A DNA stretch of 30,389 nt from the IMG/VR virus record IMGVR_UViG_3300020214_000078, positions 1 to 30,389 of that record; one strand, written 5' to 3'. Numbering within the stretch: the first letter of the stretch is position 1; the number at the start of each line of letters is the position of its first letter. The notes under the pieces are model-generated. The model was not told the DNA's origin, searched no databases, and worked only from the letters and a program-made list of their open reading frames with translations. Positions 1-7,000 of this stretch are shown in pieces. The DNA is from a virus. Made by a program: the position numbers and the translations under genes.

Positions 1-145
1 CTATTTCTTTAAACTCGAAAGCAGTCACATCTTGATATTTAACAATATCTCTTAAATGAACAAGGAGTTTATCATACGCTTCTTGTTCGGATTCTGCGGA
101 AATTTCATCTTCAAAGGTAACCTTAAATATTTTAATACTATCCAT
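1..145 (-). CDS. small hypothetical early protein (3' end outside window)
   Basis: A minus-strand reading frame starts with ATG at 145 behind a clear GGAGG Shine-Dalgarno (151-156) and runs off the left edge, so at least 48 residues are present. It begins MDSIKIFKVTFEDEIS and is charged and soluble-looking, with no recognisable domain. The pattern of a beta-strand followed by an acidic helix is common in small phage accessory proteins, but I assign no function. It is the fourth gene of a leftward string of tiny genes spaced or overlapped by a few bases. Its ribosome site lies in the short gap after the 39-aa gene upstream. Confidence 0.7.
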   Translation of the reverse strand, partial: MDSIKIFKVTFEDEISAESEQEAYDKLLVHLRDIVKYQDVTAFEFKEI

Positions 146-169
146 CACTCGCCTCCTTGCCGATAGCGT

Positions 170-289
170 TTAGTCAGTTCCATATTCGGTCAAATAAATG
201 CCCGTGTGCTCAAAGTATGCCCGAACAATCCAAGTATCCTCGTGCGCGCAGCATTCTTCACATAAGCAATTTTTATCATGTTCACTCAT
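170..289 (-). CDS. 39-aa protein, paralogue of the upstream 70-aa gene
   Basis: ATG at 289 follows a strong GGAGGGG site (293-300). The product is 39 residues with a Cys-rich N-terminus (CLCEECC at residues 8-14) and ends in a block reading AYFEHTGIYLTE. The same block (AYFEDTGIYLTE) occurs in the neighbouring 70-aa protein, so the two are tandem duplicates. This copy stops just after the shared block while the neighbour continues about 26 residues. The CxCxxCC cluster could bind a metal, which is inference. It overlaps the stop of the 70-aa gene by 8 bp. Function unknown. Confidence 0.7.
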   Translation of the reverse strand: MSEHDKNCLCEECCAHEDTWIVRAYFEHTGIYLTEYGTD

Positions 290-494
290 CAGTCCCCTCC
301 AACTCGCGGTTAATCTCATGAATTCGTGCAAAATTCTTATCGAGTAGTTCTAAGCATTCAATCTCTGTTAAATAAATGCCCGTATCTTCAAAATATGCGT
401 CTATCACCCAACTATATTTAAAAGGTACTTGAAACTCAATATTTGCGGTCACGTATTCACCATAATAGTTTAAGCCTTCAACTGTTCTAGTCAT
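282..494 (-). CDS. 70-aa hypothetical early protein, paralogue of the 39-aa gene
   Basis: ATG at 494 lies behind a GGGGG-type ribosome site. The 70-residue product is acidic and shares the block WVIDAYFEDTGIYLTE (about residues 29-44) with the 39-aa product of the next gene downstream (WIVRAYFEHTGIYLTE). The rest resembles nothing I recognise. It overlaps the membrane-peptide gene upstream by 8 bp and the 39-aa gene downstream by 8 bp, so the cluster is probably read as one coupled transcript. By position this is an early, host-directed region, but no specific function can be supported. Confidence 0.72.
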   Translation of the reverse strand: MTRTVEGLNYYGEYVTANIEFQVPFKYSWVIDAYFEDTGIYLTEIECLELLDKNFARIHEINRELEGTDE

Positions 495-633
495 GCTGCC
501 CCCTTACAATCTGCTCAGTAACGACTTTTTGAATACTTTTGACGTTAGCCTCTTTTAACTTTGTCAAAAGCCCAAAGGTTAAGATCGCTAGTAGTATGCT
601 AAAGATTATTACAAGGCGTGTATAGGGTGCCAT
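487..633 (-). CDS. 48-aa single-pass membrane peptide
   Basis: I chose the ATG at 633 (MAPYTRLVIIF) because AAAGGA lies at the right distance upstream. A longer open frame to 720 has no ribosome site and runs through promoter-like sequence. Residues about 7-24 form a hydrophobic transmembrane helix, followed by a basic then mixed tail (KLKEANVKSIQKVV). This is the first gene of the leftward cluster and lies about 825 bp from the strong minus-strand promoter at 1466-1494. Small single-pass proteins are common among early phage genes, but which process this one affects cannot be told. Confidence 0.6.
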   Translation of the reverse strand: MAPYTRLVIIFSILLAILTFGLLTKLKEANVKSIQKVVTEQIVRGQHD

Positions 634-663
634 ATTAAGTCCTTTGTTAAGGTTTGTTAAGTC

Positions 664-710
664 TGCTTTCGTCTTTATACTACTACAATACGCGTGCCAA
701 ATGCAAGTGC
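664..710 (-). promoter_or_regulatory. weak promoter-like sequence before the membrane-peptide gene
   Basis: On the minus strand TTGCAT is followed 18 bp later by TAGTAT, and TTGGCA 15 bp later by TATAAA. Either pairing is a mediocre sigma70 match. It lies 30-80 bp upstream of the chosen start at 633, the right place for a local promoter of the small-gene cluster, but it is far weaker than the promoters at 1157-1546. Confidence 0.3.
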
Positions 711-833
711 TTGATATCATTGTGTGCTAATTGTGCTTTTCCGTAGAACTTCCATACAATGCTATACCATTTTACCACATAAGTATGTGATATTAAAAGC
801 AAATCCCCCCAATTGCATAACTTTTGATATCAA
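711..833. promoter_or_regulatory. cluster of palindromic operator-like boxes
   Basis: TTGATATCA occurs at 711-719 and, as the full 10-bp palindrome TTGATATCAA, at 824-833. Between them lies CACATA-AG-TATGTG (776-789), a perfect 6-bp inverted repeat with a 2-bp spacer, immediately beside a minus-strand TGGTAAAAT that resembles an extended -10 box. Such symmetry is typical of dimeric repressor sites. No candidate regulator gene lies in this window. Confidence 0.35.
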
Positions 834-847
834 GTTCTTAGACAATA

Positions 848-870
848 CGCACGCATTTTTTGTGCGTGCG
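848..870. repeat. GC-rich hairpin in non-coding DNA
   Basis: CGCACGCA (848-855) and TGCGTGCG (863-870) form a perfect 8-bp stem around a T-rich 7-nt loop. No T-run follows the stem on either strand, so an intrinsic terminator is unlikely. It sits in an unusually GC-rich patch (about 848-1010) of an otherwise AT-leaning genome. Confidence 0.5.
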
Positions 871-983
871 CGTGCAACCCGGCACCCTAGTGGGGTAGGG
901 CACCAATGGGCACGGGCCCCCCGACGGAGAGATATCTATAATTTTTGGCCTTACGTGCGTTTATAACGCTTTTACCCTATTTA

Positions 984-1008
984 GGGAGGGGGGATGGAGG
1001 GGGGTGGG
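984..1008 (+). other. G-quadruplex motif
   Basis: The plus strand has four G-runs, GGG-A-GGGGGG-ATGGA-GGGGGG-T-GGG, which fits the canonical intramolecular G4 pattern with short loops (1, 5 and 1 nt). It is non-coding, in the control region, on the non-template strand for rightward transcription. The sequence is direct; that it folds is inference. Confidence 0.6.
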
Positions 1009-1100
1009 TTACAATGCGCTCTAATGGCAACGTCGCGCAAATTAGGGCCAGTTTAAGAAGGGGAAGGGAGATGAGCGGCAGCGCCCGTTAAGTAGGGCAT

Positions 1101-1131
1101 TTTGGCGGTAAACTGGTGCCGTTTGGCGGTA
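1101..1131 (+). repeat. 10-bp direct repeats TTTGGCGGTA, 21 bp apart
   Basis: TTTGGCGGTA occurs at 1101-1110 and again at 1122-1131, start to start 21 bp, which is two helical turns. The pair lies just upstream of the first rightward promoter (-35 at 1157). A related sequence (minus-strand ATTGGCGTTT) lies inside that promoter's spacer at about 1162-1171. This arrangement suits a regulator binding one face of the DNA. Confidence 0.4.
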
Positions 1132-1156
1132 TTATGCATTTTTTTAAAAAAAAGAC

Positions 1157-1185
1157 TTGACAAACGCCAATAAACGTGTTATTAT
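1157..1185 (+). promoter_or_regulatory. strong sigma70-type promoter, rightward (upstream of two)
   Basis: TTGACA (1157-1162), a 17-bp spacer, then TATTAT (1180-1185). The -35 is perfect and the -10 has one mismatch. Transcription would begin near 1192 and enter the structured segment before reaching the fibre gene at 1577, so it yields either a leader of about 385 nt or a separate RNA. Confidence 0.8.
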
Positions 1186-1197
1186 TATGATATGATA

Positions 1198-1459
1198 GGG
1201 GTCGCTTGCAGAGAGGGACTTTTACTAACTTCCTTGCGGCTATAGCCCATAGAGGCGTCACCTGCCCGTCGCGATCAAGTGGTGAGCTACCCGGAGGCTA
1301 CCGGGACTTCCAAGAGGTTAAATGCGGGACATAACGTTAGCTAACATAAACAGAGGGGCGCTGCTGACGCGCGCCCCTACGTATGCTGGCAGGGTTCTAA
1401 AACCCTGCCTACCCTGCCGGGAGCTACCGTATATACGTATACACTATTTCTCGGCAGCA
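1198..1459. ncRNA. candidate structured non-coding RNA or leader
   Basis: No gene is present, but hairpins are packed tightly: palindrome 1238-1247, stem 1258-1262/1281-1285, CCCGG/CCGGG 1290-1305, palindrome 1336-1345, 8-bp stem 1354-1361/1371-1378, 9-bp stem 1388-1396/1401-1409 with a 4-nt loop, and 6-bp stem 1414-1419/1452-1457 enclosing a further GTATA/TATAC pair. A long-range helix pairs 1227-1236 with 1311-1319 using one bulge and one G-U pair, which only works on the plus-strand RNA. It is flanked by promoters facing inward from both sides. I cannot match it to tmRNA, RNase P, 6S, SRP, group I intron or a riboswitch class. Confidence 0.5.
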
Positions 1460-1465
1460 CAATTA

Positions 1466-1494
1466 ATTATAACATGAAAATAAGCATTTGTCAA
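1466..1494 (-). promoter_or_regulatory. perfect consensus sigma70 promoter, leftward
   Basis: On the minus strand TTGACA (1489-1494), a 17-bp spacer, then TATAAT (1466-1471): a complete consensus match. The start point is near 1459, so transcription runs left through the structured segment and on toward the small genes at 633-1. It is the best promoter in the window and the likely early promoter. Confidence 0.85.
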
Positions 1495-1517
1495 GCGTTT
1501 TTTTATTTATTTTTTTC

Positions 1518-1546
1518 TTGACATTTGCGATTTTATATGGTATTAT
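1518..1546 (+). promoter_or_regulatory. strong sigma70-type promoter of the virion operon
   Basis: TTGACA (1518-1523), 17-bp spacer, TATTAT (1541-1546). The predicted start near 1553 gives a leader of only about 24 nt before the fibre ATG at 1577, with AAGGAG at 1562-1567. The -35 and -10 hexamers and spacing are identical to those of the promoter at 1157. No phage-specific late promoter is visible, so host polymerase probably reads the virion operon. Confidence 0.85.
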
Positions 1547-1576
1547 TAGTATAACAGAGTCAAGGAGACTACAAAT

Positions 1577-3631
1577 ATGGCTTTTTTAATTACTCCGCCG
1601 GCTCCCGGCATCCTCCCCCTTGGTTCAGTCTCTTTTCCTGAAATTGAGAACATGCCCAACAATCACCTACTTGGTAACAATACTGGTAGTGAAGGCCCAG
1701 CTCTGAGCTTAGACGCCGATGAGGCAACGGCATTACTTAGCCCTATGGTGGGTGCAAGTGCAAGCCATGGTGGGACTAAGGGATTAGTCCCGGCATCTTT
1801 TGCTGAAGATCGACTAAAGTTCTTACGCGCCGATGGGAATTGGGCACAAGGAACACCCGTCGCTACTTCAGCAGATGCTGGCAAAGTGCTTGCTACGGAT
1901 GGGACCAATGCATCTTGGCGATATGCCGGTTTGGGAGATGGAGGTTTTGGGACTAACAATGTCATTTTAGGACAAGCAAAGCCTGCTTCACTTACTGGAG
2001 CAAAAAATATTATTATTTCGGTACAACCAAGTTCGGCAACTACGTCAGATCGCAATGTTCTTATTGGGGATATTGGACTACCCATTACACAAGGCATTCT
2101 GAATGTTTGTATTGGTTTTGATACTAATATACAACCGGCACATAACTCTCAAGAAAACGTCGTAATTGGTACGCGAACTTATACAGCAGGATTTGGAAAT
2201 GCTCTTATTGGAGACTGTGTGTCGGGGGCTGGTGATAGCGTTGCAATTGGTAAGGCGGCATGGGCTGGTTCAATTGGCGCATTTAATAATCAACGTAACG
2301 TAGCAATTGGTGCTGGCGCCGCCACTTATGAGGGAAATAATGCAGTCGCCATTGGAGCTGGAGCACAAGCTCGAAAGTCGGACTCTGTGGTTATTGGAGC
2401 CTATTCAGCCGCTTATGGATTAACCTCAGTCGTGGTTGGGTGTAACTCTGGGAGCACGAATCTAGTTGGCGCAGACAATACCATAGTTGGGCAAGGCAGT
2501 GGAACGGCGCTGACGACGGGAAGTAAAAATATTTTTATTGGGAAATCTGCCGGTTCTGTGCTTACCACCGGATCAAACAACATTATCATTGGAGACGAAA
2601 CGTCTTTTGCCACTTCCACAAATGCCATATTAATTGGCGATAATGTAACTCATCATACAGGTGGAGATGCTGCGATTGCTGCTGGCGGGGTTTCTATCGG
2701 CAAAGATTCCCAAACATCTAGTGGCGTAGCTCTTGGTCTTGCCGCAAATGCGACCACAAATCCGTGGTTTCCTGGTACAGCAATTGGGCGGCAAGCAGTT
2801 GCTCTGGACAGTTCAGTCGCAATTGGAGCCTACGCGTCTGCTCCCGGTTGGTATGGTAATCCAATGATTGCAATTGGCTATGGTGCTATTTCAAATAGTC
2901 TTTGTACAGTTATTGGGCATGGTGCAGACGCTAATACTCCACAAGCAAGGGCTACGCATAGCATTTTGCTTGGTCACAATTGTAGCGCCACAATACCGTG
3001 GATAGATCAAACAAATAGGCAAGCAAATAATACATTTTATATTGGAAGTCAAGCTGCCCCAATTAAAACGGTTTATTTAGGTGCCGGAGGAACTGGGCAC
3101 AGTGCTCTAGCAGTGCCCGTTTTATTTACTTTATCTCCTATAGGGTACGAAGCAAATGGAAGTGCTTCAGCAAATATATTAACAATTGCTGGCGCTCAAG
3201 GAACTGGAACAGGGCCAGGAGGAGACCTTGTTTTTTCAACGGCTCCTGCTGGTAGTACAGCGTATAGACTAAATCCTCATGTTGAAAGAATGAGGGTTCA
3301 GGTTGATGGTATCATTAAAATCTCGTGTGGCGAAAAACACGCTTCAATTCATGGCCTAACTGCAAACTATACCGCCACCATAAATAATTACTACATTGGT
3401 GTGGATACCTCATCCGCAGCAATAACAGTTAAGCTTCCTGCGGCTGGAACTGCTGGACAAGGTTTTGTAATGGTTATCAAAGATGAAACTGGAAATGCTG
3501 CAACTGCCAGCAGAAATATTACCGTTGATGGAGACGGAAGCAATATTGATGGCGCTCCAACGCAAACAATTAATACAAACTACGGATCTGTGTCGTTAAT
3601 GTTCAGCGGATCTGCATGGTTCATAATGTAA
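1577..3631 (+). CDS. tail fibre with YadA-like head repeats
   Basis: 684 residues. After an N-terminal segment (1-120) that probably attaches to the tail, residues about 125-480 carry many copies of a short repeat of the form N-x-V-[AV]-I-G, the signature of the left-handed beta-roll of YadA/Hep-Hag trimeric adhesins, also seen in phage fibres. The last 90 residues (ATINNYYIGVDTSSAAITVK to SAWFIM) match a domain I recognise from the ends of many phage fibres. The likely role is trimeric receptor binding. ATG at 1577 has AAGGAG seven bases or so upstream and follows the promoter at 1518. It is the first gene of the rightward operon, an unusual place for a fibre gene. The family call is solid; the receptor is unknown. 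Confidence 0.8.
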   Translation: MAFLITPPAPGILPLGSVSFPEIENMPNNHLLGNNTGSEGPALSLDADEATALLSPMVGASASHGGTKGLVPASFAEDRLKFLRADGNWAQGTPVATSADAGKVLATDGTNASWRYAGLGDGGFGTNNVILGQAKPASLTGAKNIIISVQPSSATTSDRNVLIGDIGLPITQGILNVCIGFDTNIQPAHNSQENVVIGTRTYTAGFGNALIGDCVSGAGDSVAIGKAAWAGSIGAFNNQRNVAIGAGAATYEGNNAVAIGAGAQARKSDSVVIGAYSAAYGLTSVVVGCNSGSTNLVGADNTIVGQGSGTALTTGSKNIFIGKSAGSVLTTGSNNIIIGDETSFATSTNAILIGDNVTHHTGGDAAIAAGGVSIGKDSQTSSGVALGLAANATTNPWFPGTAIGRQAVALDSSVAIGAYASAPGWYGNPMIAIGYGAISNSLCTVIGHGADANTPQARATHSILLGHNCSATIPWIDQTNRQANNTFYIGSQAAPIKTVYLGAGGTGHSALAVPVLFTLSPIGYEANGSASANILTIAGAQGTGTGPGGDLVFSTAPAGSTAYRLNPHVERMRVQVDGIIKISCGEKHASIHGLTANYTATINNYYIGVDTSSAAITVKLPAAGTAGQGFVMVIKDETGNAATASRNITVDGDGSNIDGAPTQTINTNYGSVSLMFSGSAWFIM

Positions 3632-3640
3632 GGAATAAAT

Positions 3641-4075
3641 ATGTCATATTTTCCACCTACTTTAACTATCATTAATGGCGATAACAAAAATACAGCAAGT
3701 AATGACGCTATTTTTGATGCTCTAGCTCTAAAAGCAAATCAAGCCCCGTTTCGACAAACCATTGTTACTCTTACCGACGCTTCAACAATTATGGTAGACG
3801 CGGCTTTAGGAAATATTTTTAGAGTTACTCTTGGGGGTAACCGTGCTTTAGGGGCGCCAATTAACGCTGTAGATGGACAAATGCTTAGTTTTGAAATTTC
3901 ACAAGATTCAACTGGAGGCCGCACCTTAGACCTAACAAATTCAATATTTAGATTTAGTGCAGATCTTCCTTTGCCGACACTTTCAACTGGGGCAAACAAA
4001 CTTGATAGATTGTTGTTTCAATATAATTCAAGCGCAAATAAATTTGATTGTATTGCTATAAATAAAGGGTTTTAA
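3641..4075 (+). CDS. small fibre-tip / virion-associated protein
   Basis: 144 residues, ATG behind AAGGA, 9 bp after the fibre gene. The body (TIMVDAALGNIFRVTLGGNR, then FEISQDSTGGRTLDL) matches a beta-rich module often found alone or at the C-terminus of phage tail and fibre proteins. It contains no enzyme motif, signal peptide or membrane helix. Sitting between two large adhesins, it may cap one of them or act as a separate tip protein. The structural class is likely; the exact role is inference. Confidence 0.6.
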   Translation: MSYFPPTLTIINGDNKNTASNDAIFDALALKANQAPFRQTIVTLTDASTIMVDAALGNIFRVTLGGNRALGAPINAVDGQMLSFEISQDSTGGRTLDLTNSIFRFSADLPLPTLSTGANKLDRLLFQYNSSANKFDCIAINKGF

Positions 4076-4077
4076 CT

Positions 4078-7000
4078 ATGGCAACATACGCAGCAAAATC
4101 GGGAACACAAAATTTCACGGACACATGGGCAGAAGTTTATCTTTCTAGCAATACTGAATATTGGTACGTTGCTGACAGTCCAGTAAATGAGAATACGGCA
4201 GATGTTTATCAGGTATCCCCTGCGTTTACTCCAGGTGCTATGGAAATTGATGCCATTGGCTTTCATTTTAATTATTCACGGTCTGCCGCTTATGTAAATG
4301 AGACTGGCGGTTTCTATGGTCAGCCCAATTGGCCAAGTGACCCAGGGACGTTTACCCTTAGACTTGCTCAAGGCGGGTCAACCGTCGCGGGGACAGAAGT
4401 TACCGTAAATGGTGCCGACCTAATGGAAGTTTCAAGAACCATTGGCTTCTACGGTGCTTTTGGTGGTGAGTTGCAGACACGATACGATGGAAGTTTCGTG
4501 ATGATTAAGCTTCCGACCCCTGTTACGTTGAACGCCGGGACCGCCTATACACTGGACTTCAAGGCTTCTAGGGCCCATATGTTCTGGGTATATACCAGTC
4601 ATCCGAACAGTACTTCGTGGATGTTTTTTTTCCGCAAAATTTCCACAGGAACTCCAGTTGCGGGAGATCGACTCTTTATTTGCGGAGAGTTAAGCCCTAC
4701 TAGCGGGTGGTCAACCAACACAGTGCTGCATAATAGCACTGATTCCACCACAACCTTTGGCCGCTTGGACATTGGCAATTCAGGCGTTTGGCAATGGGGC
4801 ACTGCAAGCTCTACTAACTACTATTATAAAACAAATGGTGATATTCGGGTGGGGTCAAGTGGAACCCTGCAAATTGGCACCAGCGCTTCCCCATTACCAG
4901 CAACATCGACGGCAACAATAGATTTTGTTCCTTCTTCTGGGGGCGCGTGTGCTTTGTTTTGCTCACGCAAATCCAATGTAACCATGATTGGCCCGGTTAA
5001 AACACATGTTGGTTATTTACAAAGCAATATTGCGGTTGGGGCTACTACTGCGACAATATCGTCGTCATCAAGCGGCCCTGTTGATCCTGAATGGAAAAAT
5101 GGTGATCTAGTTGTTTTTGCGGCGGCTCCTACGGATACTAATCTTTCAAGCCATTGGAATAAATTTGACCAAGCAACGTTAAGTTCAGACTCAAATGGAG
5201 CCGGAGGTATTCAATTGACTGGCGGCACTACACACGCACACAAGACGCAACATCCTTGGGTGGCAAATCTTTCCAGAAACATCAAAATCAAAGGTACAAG
5301 CACATCAAATACCTACATCTTTGCAAGCAATACGGACAAAATTAATTTGCGCGGCGTCGAGATGTTTAATCTTGATTCCTGTATGCTTCGCAATGGGGAC
5401 ATGGCCAATTTTGTGACCATTGAGAATTGTGTTGTAAGACACTGTAGAGCTGTTGATTATACAAAGCCACCAGGGATCATTTCTTGGTCAAACAAAAACC
5501 TTTTGCTAAAAGATTGTGTTGTCGCAAGGGCGGGTGGCTACGCATTTACAAGAAACGTAAGCTCAGGCAACGTTAATTCTGATGGTACCGGCCAAGCTAC
5601 TGTTGTTAAAAATTGTGTTTCTATTGCAAATGACAATTCACACAACCAAATTCAGGGTTTTGAAAATAGCAGTCAACTGGGTAATGATCCCTATGTGATA
5701 TTAGATGGGTGTATTTCAACCTCTAACTCATCGTCTGGAATATATTGGCGTAGCGCATCCACTACCCTGCACAATAACATGAATGCAATAAAAAATTGTT
5801 TTGTGGGCGTTAACGCAGGTATTTCGCGTTTTCTTGGGGAATATGAAGGTTGGGGTGATGTCATCACTGGCGGGGAAGGTGAGGGGTCTTACAAAGTAAC
5901 AAACTGCTCCTTTGTTGACACACATATCTCGCTTGAGGGATGCAATGTTACCGTTGAAAACTGCGCCTTTACACATAGCTACGATGGAACAGGTTCTTTT
6001 GTTAATTCGAACCAGCTTCTAAGACAGCACGGATATATCAATGAACCTAAACTTCCAAACTATCTTAATAATTGCACTTTTACCGTCCCAACCAGTGGCG
6101 CAGTTCACCCTTTTGCAGATTTTAACCATGGCGGTCAACCCGTAATTATAAATGGCGGAAGCACAAATTGTGGGTTGAGAACCGATATCGGGGCGAACGG
6201 TGGCGCTCAATGGCTCTTTAATAATTTTGCTTGCCCGAACTGGGCCACCTCTTTTTTGTCAACCAACAACGCCACAACAAACCACTCACCATTAAACGTG
6301 ATAGGGGGGCCTTGGAATAGACCTAGGGATGGCTGGATCAAATTTCAACGGTTTAATCAGGTTGAGGGGGATCACCGAACTTACAGCGGGCAATACATGA
6401 TGTTTGCGGACTCAACAATATTTGACTCTTCACCGAGGTCTTTAAAGATATATTCAAACGCAATAAACGTAGGATCGTGGGGCGCTCCAATTAGAATTCC
6501 ATTAAAGAAAAACCAATCAGCAACTCTAGAGTTTAAAGTTAAACTTAGTGAAAACACGGCAGAGATTTATGATTTCTATAAACCACGAAAAAGTTTTATG
6601 GGACTTATTCCGTCTGTTTTCATTAAGGCTAACCCCGCTTTAGGACCAAATTATAATTCTGACATTGAATTAGTTAATGCCGAACAAATAAATGGGGCAA
6701 CAACTTTTACTCCAAGCGCCCTGGGAACCGCGGTGCGTTTATGGTTGGATTGCACTGACGCCAGTACGCTTTCTTACAATCCCGAAACATTGACCGTGCA
6801 TGAGTGGCGCGACAAATCTGGAAATGCCCATCACCTAACGCAAACTGTGGAACTTCAAAAACCTTTCCTTAGAAAAAATAATCCAACGGGCTGCCCCTTT
6901 CTAGCCACCACACCCGTGTCTTGGACTTCGCGAGCCGATCAACGGTTAGCTTTCTCGGGAAATATTCTAAATACTACAACCGCCGAAATGGAAATTTTTA

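Larger units (their letters stand above)
634..1576. promoter_or_regulatory. divergent non-coding control region
   Basis: This stretch of about 940 bp carries no convincing gene on either strand. Open frames here lack ribosome sites and give low-complexity products. It separates the leftward early genes from the rightward virion operon and holds promoters facing both ways, palindromes (711-720, 776-789, 824-833), a hairpin (848-870), a G-quadruplex motif (984-1008), 10-bp direct repeats (1101-1131) and a strongly structured segment (1198-1459). I read it as the transcriptional hub of the phage, and it could also hold a replication origin. The parts are listed separately. Confidence 0.75.

Noticed and set aside
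634-720. N-terminal extension of the 48-aa membrane peptide gene
   Set aside because: The extension has no ribosome site and covers promoter-like sequence, while the ATG at 633 has AAAGGA.
724-966. An 80-codon plus-strand frame in the control region
   Set aside because: No ribosome site, odd composition, and it runs through palindromes and the GC-rich hairpin; non-coding DNA is the better reading.
1138-1153. T-run followed by A-run as a bidirectional intrinsic terminator
   Set aside because: Neither strand has a GC-rich stem directly before its T-run; it reads better as AT-rich DNA upstream of the 1157 promoter.
1388-1409. T-arm of a tRNA gene (GGTTC inside a stem)
   Set aside because: The loop spacing does not give the required G53-C61 pair, and no acceptor stem, D-arm or anticodon arm fits around it.
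1198-1459. Self-cleaving ribozyme, group I intron or CRISPR array
   Set aside because: No hammerhead core, no group I P/Q/R/S elements, and no regularly spaced identical repeats.
1663-2097. A 144-codon minus-strand frame inside the fibre gene
   Set aside because: Mirror of the Gly/Ala/Val-rich fibre repeats; no ribosome site and wrong direction for the operon.
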